Assembly: GCF_001638985.1 (NCBI RefSeq)
Contig: NW_017265172.1
Coordinates: 108,757-172,756 of the forward strand
Reading direction: 5' to 3'
Length of the DNA: 64,000 nucleotides
Source: Phycomyces blakesleeanus NRRL 1555(-)
Taxonomy: Eukaryota; Mucoromycota; Mucoromycetes; Mucorales; Phycomycetaceae
The translations under genes were made by a program, and so were the position numbers. Below the pieces are notes generated by a model. The model searched no databases and had not been told where the DNA came from. It worked only from the letters and a program-made list of their open reading frames with translations. Shown piece after piece: positions 25,382 to 39,000 of this stretch. Each line of letters begins with the position of its first letter. Within the stretch, counting starts at the first letter, position 1.

Positions 25382-26893
25382 TATCATGAATAAAGAAATC
25401 AAGAACAAGTCAAAACCTTCTTTTTACAAGTTTACGTGTTATCCATGAGCGAACCAGTGTTTTGTCCTGAGCAAAGGATTTATTTTTTCGCATATGGAGA
25501 AAATACCTTAAATCAGATTATCGATCTTTTCTCGATTTTCACCAAGCAGTAGCAATCCTTGGCTCATATTTCTCACCATCATGCTCCTATCATTCAACAT
25601 TTATACTACAGAGCAAAGGACATTTTTTAAAATCAGATTATGGCAAAGAAATTAATGGAAAGTTATCTTTTACGTGTTGTTGAGTATGCAGAACCGCGAT
25701 ATCCCAAGGCCATAGACATTCTTGAAGATGATATCTACGATACTAGCGAAAAGAAAACGAACTATCGATTATCTGGAGGAAAATACGTCTTTGTTAATAA
25801 CATTCAAGTACCAATACATGTCAAGTCGATAGTAATCACTTATGTCGCTGTCTACCACCTTATCTACCCGTGAGTCAAGAGACCTATCGTCAGCAAACAG
25901 TATACATTTGAGCTAATTTTGAACTTTTTTTCGAGCTTTTTGGTCTGTCCACACCAATTTTAACACTAAAAGATTATTCTCCAATTTTATTAATTAAAAT
26001 AAAGTTTAAACCATAAAAATTTACGTTTATTATTTGCTTAAGAAGGTAGCACTAAAAGCTAAATATTGAAAGTATATTTGTTTATGAAAATGTTGCCAGG
26101 CTAGCAACATATTGACGATTGTTGCTATTTCGGTGTTTTAAATACTGACATTTCCTACAGTGATATATCATATATAAAAGTGAAAAGAAAAAAGAAACAC
26201 TGTAGAATAAGTGGGTATTGTATTTAGCCTTGACAAAAGAATCATTTTATTGCTTGTGTTTAAACCAGACCTTGTGTATTCTGATCACAAACATTCATTC
26301 AACATGCTATCTCTGCCAGATGAAACACATCACCTGAATATTATATTGCCCCTTTGAGTTCTCAAAGTAGGATTTGTATACACTTACATATAGCATTATA
26401 TATGAGTATGAATATGGATATTAAAATAAGATTGGATTATTGATCTGATTTGGCTACATGACGGCCATTGCAAGACTGGGCAATAATATGTGTTATTTGT
26501 CTATGTAGTCTAAAGTAGTACATATTATTATATTATTATTTTAAAAGAAATAAGATCAATAAAAATGGTCAAAACTCCCCCCTTGGTCTCCCTTATTTTC
26601 TTCCTGTCAGCCCTTCGACATTATAATTGACAAGAATCATGCCATAATGCACTTAAAAAAACTCCTAATGAAATACATTTATATAGTGTATCCACGAATA
26701 AAATTTTGTGTTCACTAAAATAAAAATAATAAAAATATCAATCGCCTCTCACAAATACGGCGACCGAAATAAGAAATATTAGTGAAACGAGAACAGGAGA
26801 AGTGATTAATAAACTTACCCTACTTCTTTAAACAATACAAAAAAAAAGAAAGAAACAAAGCTGAAACTTATTTCAAAAACGTCTGTGTTTTCC

Positions 26894-26912
26894 TTTTTTT
26901 TTTAAAAAAAAA
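26894..26912. repeat. T10A9 palindrome
   Basis: Second copy of the same exact T10A9 tract, intergenic. Confidence 0.85.
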
Positions 26913-28940
26913 CATATACGTGTATTGACTATGACTATCGGGACACTTTATTGTTGCTTTGTTACTTAAATACTTGTACTAAAAAGATATATATATATGT
27001 GTGTGTGTCAATAAGAAAATTACATACAGTTAAAACTGCATATTGTATGTTCATACACCATACCGGAAATAAGGTTACGGCCCTAAAAGCCTACATGGCT
27101 TCATAATCTTGTCTTTGTTTCACTAATCCTGCCAAATTTTGTACCATTTCAATATGTGCTTAGTATGATCATTTTTGAAAAATACGGCATTATGTGTCAA
27201 GTTTGTTCTTTCTTTTTGTTTACATAAGAAAGTACATTTTTATCCTATCAGATATACCGGAAAATATTCTTAGAGTTATTGACACCGCCGAACAGTGAAC
27301 CAACAGCTAAGACGCTATGATTGGTGCCTGTCTGTCGCCAGAAACTTTAGGAATGCTGGTTATTCTGGTATCGATAAATATATTTCTCAGAGTACATGAA
27401 ACCATACGCCTATACTCATCACACCAATCATAACATGACTATGATGGTAATACATAAGTACTCTTGTAATAACAGAAACTCTACAGTGCATCTCTATTCA
27501 AATAGAAGAAAATATATATATATATATATATCTTTATCATACATTTGCTAGAAAAAGAGATAAATAAAAGAACATGTCATTTATGCCCAAATAAGCTTTT
27601 GTTTTTGGATTCTTTTTTAAAATAAATAAATAAAGTTAATATAGTGAGCTCTTTAGTAATATAAACAATTCAAGAAGTACTGGTAAAAAAAAAGTCATAA
27701 AAATAATAAAGAGTCTTTACTTAGGATACATGGGCACATGTACTACATGCCTGTCAGCTGCTTTGTATGCCCTAAACTTTATATCATAAGGTCAGCATGT
27801 ATTTTCACCGCACTTTCTAATATGTGGAAGTTATTCCAGAGCAGGAAGAGCACATTTAAAGGTCAAATAGTGTAATGTAAAAAATATCAGGTTGGCTACT
27901 TGAACGGAAGTACATTAATATCATTCCTGAAAGTTCAACCAGAAATAAATAAATAAGGGTATTAATGTAATATAGTATAATATAATCCTGTGAAGATTAC
28001 CAAGCATAAAAAATATTATATTATATTATGCTTCAAATACATAAAGTATTGTCTACTTATAAACATTACAAGAAATGCCATATTATATATATTAAATAGA
28101 AATAAGTCATGAACATGATTTTGACATTTAAAAAGTGCCTCTTATAAAATTGTGTGCTGTATGCTTAATGAGATATTCAATTATTTCTAATTTTCCATAC
28201 ATGTACATGTACTCTTTAGAAGATATAACCTTTAATGACACTCTGTTCAATATATGTATGCATGTATGTATGTATCTTGATTACAATTGCTAATACTTCC
28301 AATAATAATAATAAAAGTTAAAGGAGTACCTTTTTAGCAAACTATGCAAAAACTGCTATGTATTTTATATGTTTAATCCCAGCTATAAAACAAATAAGAA
28401 AGTGTACAAAAACCTATCTGCCTCTCTCTCTATAAAAATGTATAAATAGGGATATGATTTTACAGAAAACAATATACAAGATTTGTATGTGATCATCTTG
28501 ATGTTAAACATGAGATCATATAGTGTAGGGTTTAAGTGCAACAGCAGGATACCATTAAGGCTCTTGAGAAAGACAAGGAAGCAATTTGCATTGATAGGTT
28601 AATTCCAGAGTTAGAGAAACTGGAAGATCTAAAGAAAAGAGTGATCGAATTTACCACCTTAGATATAATCACAAACCGCTATAGATATCTATTTTATAGT
28701 CTAGCTTTCACCTACACCATCCGTATTGTACATGTGCAGCCAGCAAAGAGCAAATTAGGACTATTTTTGTAAGCTCAGTAACTCTTGTATTGACGCAAAA
28801 TATTCAGTCTCTTTATTAGCTCTGCGCCTATATCTAAGACTCATAATATATCACTCTCTTCAATTCTACCCTTAAGTTCTTTGAATTATCTGACACGGGG
28901 TGTTCTTCGTTGATGTTTTTACCTACTTTGTTGTGTGTTG

Positions 28941-29173
28941 TTAGAGCATTCACAGTGGTATACGTAACTAAAATATCCAAGTAAAACAAAACAAAAAACC
29001 GAATTTAAATGAGATAATTTAGACCACCCACAGCAGTTTTTCTAAGCCTAAAGTCACATCTTTTCACTACATAAATATTTTAGTGAAATGTTAGATTTAG
29101 GAATCCGTTAAATATTATCGAACATTTTTTTAGCTAAAATATTTAGTTAGACAAACCGCTGTGGATGCCCTAA
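28941..29173. mobile_element. possible MITE with imperfect terminal inverted repeats
   Basis: The left end TTAGAGCATTCACAGTGG and the right end, read inverted, TTAGGGCATCCACAGCGG pair over the outer ~20 bases. After a short gap they match again at TAACTAAA. An additional inverted copy of the ACCCACAGCAG core lies inside at about 29025. No coding capacity. The terminal sequence resembles PIF/Harbinger-type MITE ends, but a clear target-site duplication is not visible, so the superfamily is uncertain. Confidence 0.5.
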
Positions 29174-31314
29174 GACCAAGCACTACCACTTTGGTTACAA
29201 AAAAAAAGGTCACTTCACACAACAATTTAATATTACCTTTTTTTTTACCAGTGCCTTTCTTAAGTTACCAAATGTAGAAGCTTTATAAACGTTTAGAAAT
29301 TTGAGAAATCTTGAGACTTTTAACGTGACTATCTATTATAACAATTTTAAGAGTCTCATATATTTTATACCTTTGCGGTATACAAGCAAAACTCTTGTAA
29401 TCAATTAAGCATATATTTTCAAAGCTAATCAATCAATACCACTATCTAGTATATTTTAGCTAAATTAAACTCTATTGGAGCGGATCTTTTCAAGAAGTTG
29501 ATATTTACCCAGATATGTATTTATATGAAATCAAAGAAACTATGTACTGCTTCCATTAATAGCTTACTTTCCGTTCTGATTGAAAGTGTTGGACTGGGCT
29601 CTTTTATTGACCAAAATTCCTTTTCTCTACCGAAATTTCACACAGTAGCACACTCGAATTCTCTGTATGCAATCTCCACTTTGATTACAATCTTGTCCAA
29701 GCCTAAGCCCATCTTCATAACAATCCTATCTCAAGTAATATATTCCATAAAGTTTAAATCGAATGTTGAGAATAATGGCTATATAAATAGCCTACTTATT
29801 AGGATACTCGGGAACTGGTTCATTACCATCGTATGCGTACAAAATTGTTAAACGGTATTTATTTATTTATTTATTTATTTCATTGGCTGTTACACTTAAG
29901 CACATATAGTGGTGACTAAATATTATATATAGTAATACAAACATCCTCCTTAACTGGTTCATCTTTACATAGACACATTGGATTTATCTTTCTCGAATTG
30001 AGTGTTATAACAAAAATTAACAAAGTTGGTATTTGATAACATATCCAGTGTAAAGTGTTTTGGATACTTGTGAGTGGCTTGGTGTCAAATAAAACGTCTT
30101 CTTCTATTACTGTCCTATTGCCGCACTTGGTAACCTTGAAGTTGGAGCATTGACACCTAAATGTATCAATTATTCGGACTTGAAGAGATGCCAATTATCA
30201 AAATGCTCCAGTAAGAAACGGATACATTCATTTCTCAGTCATATTTGTAGCTTTATTTACTACTGAATTAAATATTTTTGTACGATTTTCAACTAATGTG
30301 GATTGCTTATTGTGATTGATTTCTAGGGGGTAATAAATGCAATATGTATCAATATTACTCGACGGATAAGAGTGTATTCAGCAGTTAGATTTATATTCTG
30401 TTGTACATCAATTTTAATGTAGACGCCCAATTTTTTTTCTCAGAAAGATTGTCTGTAACGGTTTCATTTGATAGAATCATTACAGATACTCTAAGATGGT
30501 TCACTAAAAAAAAGGCCTATTTAAATATATTTTGAAGTTAAAATATTTTGTTAGCACAGATAAATTTGACACAAAGAAGAAAAAAAAATAAGTGAGAATA
30601 ATAAAAGACGGGGACATAAAGTAATCAATACCAGCCTATAATTTGTAGAGTAAATGTGAAAATACATTCATGTGAAGACGAGATATACAACCTTAACTAT
30701 CTCTGGCTAGAATTTCAATAATATGGAAGGTTGGTAATGATGTGGGAATGACGTTAGACCGGAGGGCTTGTATATTTTATATACTTTGTAGTATGAATAT
30801 AGACATATATGTTAAATTGTTGCAGAAAATGCTAATCTTCAAATCACAATAGGATTGGAAATTAGACAAAGTATAGGTATTGTGAAGAAAATACCTAATA
30901 TTCCAATATTACTCCTCTTGTTCTTATGTTTCAATTTTATGTAAATATGCTTTTATATGTAAGTCATACAAAAATAAAGCCAGCTAGTTCAGAATATAGA
31001 GCGCTTTTCTTTATATAGACCTTTTTCTAAACCTAGATGGTGTTTTTTATAGGATTTTTTCTTTATACATAAAACGTCGTGCAAAGCTTAAAGTTCGCAA
31101 TTTTGAAAAAAATCGGAGTGGAGTAATTCAGAAAAATATATTTTATTACAGTTGCAATGTTTTTTTTTGCAAGCAAACTATTGTACAAATGGAGTAATTA
31201 TAAAGAATAAGAATATAGAATTGATGGAGAACCTAACAAATAAGTCTTCTAAGTTGTGATGGTGGTGGTATAAGTACTTGTTTTTTGTTTTAAAATAATG
31301 ATAATGATAATGGT

Positions 31315-34300
31315 TTAGTTGGCGTTGAGAGACTGCTGGTGAACAAGAGCACTGTAGGCACCATTCAACTTGAGTAACTCCCAATGTGTGCCTTGTTCAG
31401 CAATACGACCATCTTTGACGACACAGATCAGATCAGCCCCTTGAATGGTTGATAGACGATGGGCAATAGTGATGGTAGTACGGCCACCCTCTTCCAAGAT
31501 ATTATCAATAGCAGCCTGTACAAGCTTTTCTGACTCTGAATCTAAAGCAGACGTTGCCTCATCTAGAAGCAGCACGCGAGGCTTACGGATCAATGCACGA
31601 GCAATAGCAATACGTTGCTTCTGGCCACCAGACAGCTGGGAGCCCTTGTCACCGACGCGAGTATCGTAACCAAGAGGAAGACCGGTAATAAACTTGTGGA
31701 TATTGGCAGCGCGGCAAGCATCTTCAACCATTTCCTGAGTAATGGTCTTGGAATCATCGACACCGAAACGAATATTTTCGCCAATAGTCATATCAAACAA
31801 GACAGGTTCCTGCCCGACCAAAGCCATGTGGCTGCGAAGATTACCAAGCGAGTAGTTCTTGACATTGCTTTCATCGAGACGGACAGCACCAGAGATAGGA
31901 TCATACCAACGCTGGAGCATACCAATGGTAGTCGATTTGCCACAACCAGAAGGACCAACAAGAGCAATAGTCTGACCGGCCTTTCCGGTAAGATTAAATT
32001 CACCGTTGAAAATAGAAATATCAGGGCGAGCAGGGTAACGGAAAGTGATGTCTTCAAACTTGATGTCACCAGCAATCTGAGAGGATGTGGGCTCAATGCC
32101 TTCAAGTTCGGGATCAATAGAGGGAATGCGCTCGAGAACAGCAAAGGCAGCAATAGCAGAGTACTTGGCCTTGGCAAAAGTGGAAGCAAAGACACTACCA
32201 CGACCAATACTTTGAGCAGTAATCATAATAGCCATCATTGTAGTGAACATCTGGCCAAAATCAATTCGACCATCGGTCATCAGGCGCATACCGGCGTAGA
32301 AGGTTACAGCACTGGTGTAGAGAGAAATACCCTGCTGGAGGGCGTATCCAACGGAGGAAGTCAGAGCCTTGCGCTGGGCGAGTTGATGAGGATAGTCGGT
32401 AGCTTTATAGTACTTGTCTTCAAAGTAGATTTGCTTGTTAAGGGCGGCAACTGTTCGGATTTCTTTGATGGCTTCACCAGCAACTTCACCACTTTGCTCG
32501 TTAGCTTTCTTGGTCTTGTCTTCAAATCCACGGTGAATCTTAGATTCGTAGGCTGTGGCACCCATAATGAAAGGAGTCATAAGGAGAACAATCAAGGTTA
32601 GAAGCCAACTCTTGGAGAACGCAATGGAAAGACCTATAAATAAGTAAAGTATTAGTATTGTTATTTTTTTTTTGAAATAAATAAATATTGTGTAGTTAAA
32701 GTAAACTTACCAGTAATGCCGGTAACGATGATCTGGGTAATATCACCCCATGTTTTTGTGACCAATTCGTTCACGTTCTTGGAGTCAATGGCCAGCTTGG
32801 AAGTCAATGCACCAAGATTGTGTTCGGGTTCATCAAAGTATCCAATCTCTTGGCGCATGAAAGCACGGAAAACATCACCTCGGAGTCTCTTGGTGAAACG
32901 TTCGCCAGCAACCTCGAAACAGATGACCTGAGCAGCAAATGCAAAGAAGGCAGCAATACCAATGACAACAAACAAGAAGGCGTACAAGTTGGCGCCTTTA
33001 AAAGGACCAGGAGCAATGTTGGTACCAAATGAGATTATAGTAATGACTTCGGCAAAAATGAGAGCAAAGCAAGGGAAGACAGCACCAGCAATAGCAGCAC
33101 CAAAAACACCCATAGCTAAAAGAGGCCATTCGGGACGCATCATCTGGAGAACCTTTTTGATGGGAGCACTCTGCTTCTTGGCAGCCTTCTTGAGTTCTTT
33201 TTCCTTGTTGAGCTTGATTTGGAAGGCGTCGATAGAAACGTTTGTATTGGTCCTGGTAAGCTCAAGGTTGTCGGCCTTCTCAGAAACAACGCGGAATTCA
33301 GCGTTGGCTCGTTGAGCCTCTTGCTCGCGCTTGAGTTCCAAAGTTTCTTGCTTCAAAAGGTCTTCTTCATCAATATCTTCTTCAATGTGCCCGACTTGAG
33401 TGGTAGCAATCTGCTGCTTGGCAACGAGTTCAGAGTAAACACCACCAAGCGCAAGAAGTTCATTGTGAGTGCCTTGTTCGATGAGATCACCTTGTTGCAT
33501 GACGACAATCAAATCAGCGTTACGAATTGTAGAGAGACGATGTGCAATGACAATTGTAGTACGATCAGCAGCCGCGGCGTCCAAAGCCTTCTGGACCAGA
33601 CGTTCGGATTGGGTATCGAGTGCGGAAGTGGCCTAAAAACAGAATTTACATAAATACAACAATGAATATAAATATTATATCTATTTATGTATTACTTACT
33701 TCATCTAGCAGCAGGATAGAAGGATTCTTGAGGATAGCACGGGCAATAGCAATACGCTGCTTCTGTCCACCAGACAACATACCACCATGCTCACCAACAA
33801 GTGTGTTGTAGCCTTGGGGTAATTCAGAGATAAAAGAGTGGCAATTGGCTTTTTGGCAGGCTTCAATCATCTCTTCCTTGGAGACGTCATTAGTTGTACC
33901 CATAAGCAAGTTCTGGCGAATAGTCATATTGAATAAAACAGGCTCTTGACTGACGACACCGATCTGTGTACGCAACCATGCAACATTGTAAGACTTGAGA
34001 TCTTGGCCGTCAAGAATAACCTGGCCATCAATGGGATCATAGAAACGTTGGAGAAGCTGAACACTGGTAGATTTTCCAGAGCCGGAAGGACCAACAAAAG
34101 CAACGGTTTGACCAGCACGAATTTTGAGATGAAGATTCTTGAGAATGGGAACGTCGGGGCGTGTGGGGTAAGTGAATTTGACATGTCTGAACTCGATATC
34201 GCCAACGACTTGAGAAGGATTGAGACCTTCAATTGAATCAGGGTCGATATCGGGAATACGGTCAATGGTTGAGTAAATCTTGTAGGCAGCACCACATGCA

Positions 34301-35406
34301 CTAGACACAGCAGACAAGTTGGGAGGCAATTGCAGAAGGGCCATGGCGCCCATAATCATAGCAAAGAAGACAATAAGAACGGTGGGGCCATCAAAGGTAC
34401 CTTTGATGACAAGCTGGGCACCGTACCAGAAGGAAAGACCGTAGGTACCAAAGAGAATGAACATGAAGCTTCCAAAACCGAGACCAAGAATAATACCGCG
34501 TTTGACACCAGTTTCCATGGCTTTCTCAAGTTTGATGTTGTACAAGTCAGTGAATCGAGCCTGGAGAGAAAATGAGTATACTGTGCGAATGCCAGAGAAG
34601 ACCTGTTCTGCAACTGATCCAGCCTCGGCGTAAGAGTTCTGGGTCTTGAGTGTGTACAATGTAATAAGGTATCCCATGGCACCACCTACACCAGCCATCA
34701 AAGGCATAGTGGCAAGCATAACAACGGCCAAGTTCCAGCCTTTGACGAAAGCGACGACGAAACCGGTAACAAACTGTGAAATAGCCATGACAAACAGACC
34801 GAATTTTTCAGAGATACCGTCTTGAATCAATTGAGTGTCGGTTGCCAAACGAGTATTGAGAGAACCATCGCCGGCCTTATCGAACCAACCCATGTCTTGA
34901 CGAAGAATAGAATGTACATAGGCCTGACGAATTCTGCGAGTCTGATTTTCACCTGTCAGAACCCAACTAGTATTGGCGGCATAAGCAGCGACAAGAACAC
35001 CAGTTCCCATATAAACGAAAGCCATAATAAGTCCGTGGGTTTTGTCCATGAGGGTTTCAGGGTGGAAGATGGCATCCTGAAGCTCGCTAACAAAGCTACC
35101 AAAGATGATGACGGATATAGGCTGGATAGCACCAATACCAGCGGAACAGACAATGGCAGTAATAATCAAGAGTTTGTCGACGGGCGTAGCGAAACGGAAG
35201 AGAGAGAAAATAGATACTGATGGCTCCTTCTTCTTCTTTTCTTTCTTCTTTTTTTCATCGGTTTCTTCTTCGACAGAAATTACCGGTACAATTTCTTCAA
35301 GTGAATGTTTATCATCAAGTCTGGCGGATGTAATATGGTTTACGGACTCCCCCTTTGTGGTTTGACTGGTCGACGAGGACCGTCTAGAAATATCGGATAC
35401 TGTCAT
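31315..35406 (-). CDS. full-length ABCB/MDR-type ABC transporter
   Basis: ATP-driven exporter of the P-glycoprotein type, membrane-embedded. Exons (5' to 3'): 33700-35406, 32711-33632, 31315-32633, encoding 1315 residues in the TMD-NBD-TMD-NBD order. NBD1 has Walker A GPSGSGKS (residue about 442), LSGGQKQR and ILLLDE (interrupted by intron 1). NBD2 has GPSGCGKS (about 1104), LSGGQKQR and [16 protein letters not shown]. The linker between halves is highly charged ([13 protein letters not shown]). The N-terminal ~60 residues are cytosolic and Ser/Lys-rich ([16 protein letters not shown]). Six membrane segments per half are expected from the hydrophobic stretches. The substrate cannot be inferred: drug, lipid or peptide-pheromone export are all possible for this family. 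Confidence 0.96.
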
Positions 35407-36061
35407 GTTGAATTAATCAAACAATATACAGAACGACAAAAAGAATGGACTTCTTTTCCTTCGATTAAAGAAGAAGAGAATAAGAAAATAAAGAAAGTGA
35501 AAATAAGAGGAAAAGAGTGGGTGATATGGATCGTCGAACTCAATGAAGCCTTGTATTTATACTTATAACATGGCTGATGGTAATCTATCTTTGGCCGAAC
35601 GGCCCGAAAAGATTTCCACCAATGAAAGAGCGCATACTGGCTACTGGACAATAGCTCTACAAATCAGATTTCGGTCTTGTTTTCTCGCAAAGGCGCGCAA
35701 CGATTTAGTGATAGTTTTGTTAAAAAAATAAATGAAAAGGCTTTTAAATGGTTGAGTAGGTATATTGATCTTAGCATTGGAATTGGCCTTAGCCTTAGCC
35801 TTGATCTTGACCTTTGTAGTAGAACGTGGCTTTTGATTACTCACAAATATCATCAAGTCTATAACATTACACGCACTCTTGATGCTGTCTGCAGAGTGAT
35901 TGATTTAGCTAGTGTATTAATTTATTCCTTATGGCTTAAAATAATATCAAGTAATTTCATATCCTGCTCAATTGTTTTCTGTTCAGATTGCAGAGTATCT
36001 AGACGAAGCCTGCATAGAATAGGTTCAATATAAGGCATGCTTCATTAAGATTTAATTTGTT
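35407..36061. other. intergenic region upstream of the ABC transporter
   Basis: About 650 bases that should contain the transporter promoter and the 3' UTR of the valyl-tRNA synthetase gene. Open frames at 35543-36033 have no support. Confidence 0.55.
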
Positions 36062-39000
36062 TTACCTGTTCTTTTGTTGAACTTGAATTGGCACACCCTC
36101 TGGGTACCCACTCTTGGTCATTCTAACATTCATTTTCTCTATATCTTGTCTCACTTTGTCAAGTTTCTTATTTAGTCGGCCCTTCTTCCCCCCGATCACG
36201 TCTGACAATATCTCTCCATGAGCTATTGCCCTCTCAACTTGGGCTCGTATAACTGCTGCTGTCGGCACAAGAATCTTGAGAGTGGCGGTAACTGGTTTTG
36301 ATGTCCAGCCTTCCGGCGCATCTGCTCCTACCACCTGCAGCGATTTCTTTTTAGCCAACCTTATTCAAATCAAATTTCACGCTCACATACATCGCTTGAA
36401 ACCAAATTGAGCTCAGACGCCTTGATGAACCCCTTAATCTCATCCAAATACTGATAAAGAGGTCCTTTGGGATCCATTAAGTCTGGATTATCGCACAAAA
36501 TAGTGAATGGTAATTCCTTTGCTACGCTTATCTGATGGCCCTGGCGTAATGATCTGGAAGCGTGAATTATAGAAAGCACTACTTTGAAATGGTTTTCAAC
36601 TTCACTGTCATAAAAGCACTCAAACTGGTTAGGGGTAGGGTATTGTTCCAACATTAATGTAGGGGACTGTAGTGCTTGCTCTTTCGGTGGGATATTATGC
36701 TTCAAGTGTTGCCATAGCTCCTGTATATAGATAGTTTGTTAGAGTCGGCGGATCTATTGATATGCCCGTATCTACCTCTGTCACAAATGGCATAAAGGGG
36801 TGAGCTAAGCGTAAAGATACATCCATACAGGCATGCAAGATCGTGCGTGTATCCAACTATAGGATTTCTTGAATTAGATTTTGTGATCCGACCCATAATA
36901 AAGTTTCACCGTCTCTACCTGATCTTCCCCATGCTTAGGTCGGTTGAGTGCTGCTTTTGAAAATTCAACATAAACATCACAAACGTCTTCCACTATAAAT
37001 CGGCGAAGGGCATCTGTGGCATCGAAAAGACGGTATGATTCGAATCCAGTTTGACATTGGCGAACGGTTTCGGCCATACGAGATAGAATGTAGCGATTTA
37101 CGAGTGAAAGTCCAGCCGGGCTTAGTTGACTCATAGGTCTTCCGTCCGCTGGACCTAATCTACCCAATCCAAACTTGAATAGATTCCAAAGCTTATTGCA
37201 GAAATGCGCTGTTTGGATCACGTTGGACATCTCTAGGTTGATTTGTCGGGTCTAGGTGACACAGTAAATTTTTTGCAAATTCATTATCCTCCTATAGTTA
37301 ATTACCTGTTGTGTGTAAGCTACCAATGCAAATCGAAGCGAATCTGTTCCACATGCAGGAATTCCAGTTGGATATTCCTTCTCTAAATTAAGTGAGCTCC
37401 TGAGGGTTCGTAGGTTAGCCAAGATAAACTGATCGCCACTGCTTCAACATACGTGGTTATCTCCTTAGGCGCCAGGTTGCTCACAAGCAAGTTATTCTTC
37501 ATAGTTTCCAAGTCTACACCTTCAATTACATGGAGTGGATCTATAACATTTCCAAGTGATTTTGACATCTTTCTTCCTTGGCCATCTCTAACCTATTATG
37601 AGAATTAATACACATCTATTATTTGAGAATATTTACCATGGCATGAAGATAGATATCCTCAAACGCAGGCTTCTTGGTAAAATGACTGGCTAGCATGGCC
37701 ATTCGTGCAACCCAAAAAAATAGAATATCGTAACCTGTCTCCATTAGTTGGAGCGGATAGCGTGCCTATAGGACAATATATAGATTGTTATTTTTCGTCG
37801 AATAAGTTTTGAAGGATTCTCGGCGGCCGAAGTATTAATGAAATCCAGCTACTAACCGGAATTGGTTCACCAATCCTTCCCTTCCACCCAAGAGCAGACA
37901 AAGGTAAGAGACCAGATGAGAACCAAGTGTCCAAAACGTCGTCATCCTTAACAAGATCAAAATTCTCTGTTTCAAGTCCTTCTTTTGCTAATAAAGCAAT
38001 TGCCTCTTGCCGTGCCTCTGTTTCAGTCGATCCTACCACCCAAAATTCTGTAAAATCTACATTTTAGCGCTCTGTCGAACATGCCACAAAGATTTACGTG
38101 TCTTGCCTTTCTTATCGATTGTGTTCAATCTGATTTTGTAGGCAGGGATTTCATGTCCCCACCATAGTTGACGAGATATACACCAGTCTTGAATCGAATC
38201 TAAGGTTTCTTCCCAACATTAATCCAGAACATATTTACTATTCCAAAATATAAGAAAATACCTAACCACCGGTACCACTCTTGAACATGATGTTTAGGCA
38301 TAATGTTCATTTCTCCACTCTCAACCTGCTTTCTGGCCATATCGGCCATCTCCTTACAGCGTATATACCTACCCCAACAAAACATTAGTCTTTGTCTTTG
38401 TTTTAAATGTACCATCCTACCATTGAGGCTGTAATAAAGGTTCGATAACATCCCCAGAGCGCGAACAGATAGCGACACGCATCACATGTTTGTCATCTCG
38501 TCCCTTATAGTGCCCTGAGGCTTTCAGCATATCCACCACAATATCACGTGCCTCAAATCGGTCATTTCCCTAATAATATCGAGAACTCTTTTAACCCATG
38601 ATGAAAATATCCTATTTTACATATTCGTACTTACCACCAAAGATGGAATGCCGCAGCTAGGATTGAGTTTTCCAAGTTTGTCAAACATACTTGTGATAGG
38701 TAATCCATGGCGCTTTGCACAAGCATAATCATTTGGATCGTGCGCAGGTGTCACCTATTGAATAAAAGTATGAATACGATTATCCCTTTATCTGATTTAT
38801 GATTTACCTTTACAACACCTGTACCAAACTCCATTTCTACAAGACTCTCATCACATACAATAGGCAGTGTTTTCTTGAGAATTGGGTGGTATATTTGCTT
38901 GCCATGAAGACTCTAAAAGCATAGAAAGAAATTTATCGTTATTATATAATCATTTAAGTAGCAGATAGTTTACCGTGTAGCGTGTATCGTTTGGGTGAAT

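Larger units (their letters stand above)
25384..31314. other. 6 kb gene-poor AT-rich region
   Basis: No recognised gene. Weak open frames exist at 25640-25873 (77 aa), 28536-28772 (78 aa), 29498-29851 (117 aa) and 29916-30194 (minus, 92 aa). None has a known domain or a credible splice partner, and they could be gene remnants. The region holds a MITE-like unit (28941-29173) and a T10A9 palindrome (26894-26912). Its right end contains the 3' UTR of the ABC transporter. Confidence 0.5.

Noticed and set aside
25640..25873. A 77-residue frame just downstream of the mariner element
   Set aside because: Composition is protein-like, but I find no family, no partner exon and no context. Kept only as part of the gene-poor region.
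29498..30194. Two weak frames, plus (117 aa) and minus (92 aa)
   Set aside because: Rich in Ile/Leu/Ser/Asn with no recognisable domain or splice partner.
31615..32601. A 328-residue open frame antisense to the ABC transporter
   Set aside because: It is the shadow of the well-supported transporter exon on the other strand. Its composition follows the complementary codons and it has no domain.
35543..36033. Plus-strand frames between the ABC transporter and valyl-tRNA synthetase
   Set aside because: No domain, and they overlap UTR/promoter space of two minus-strand genes.
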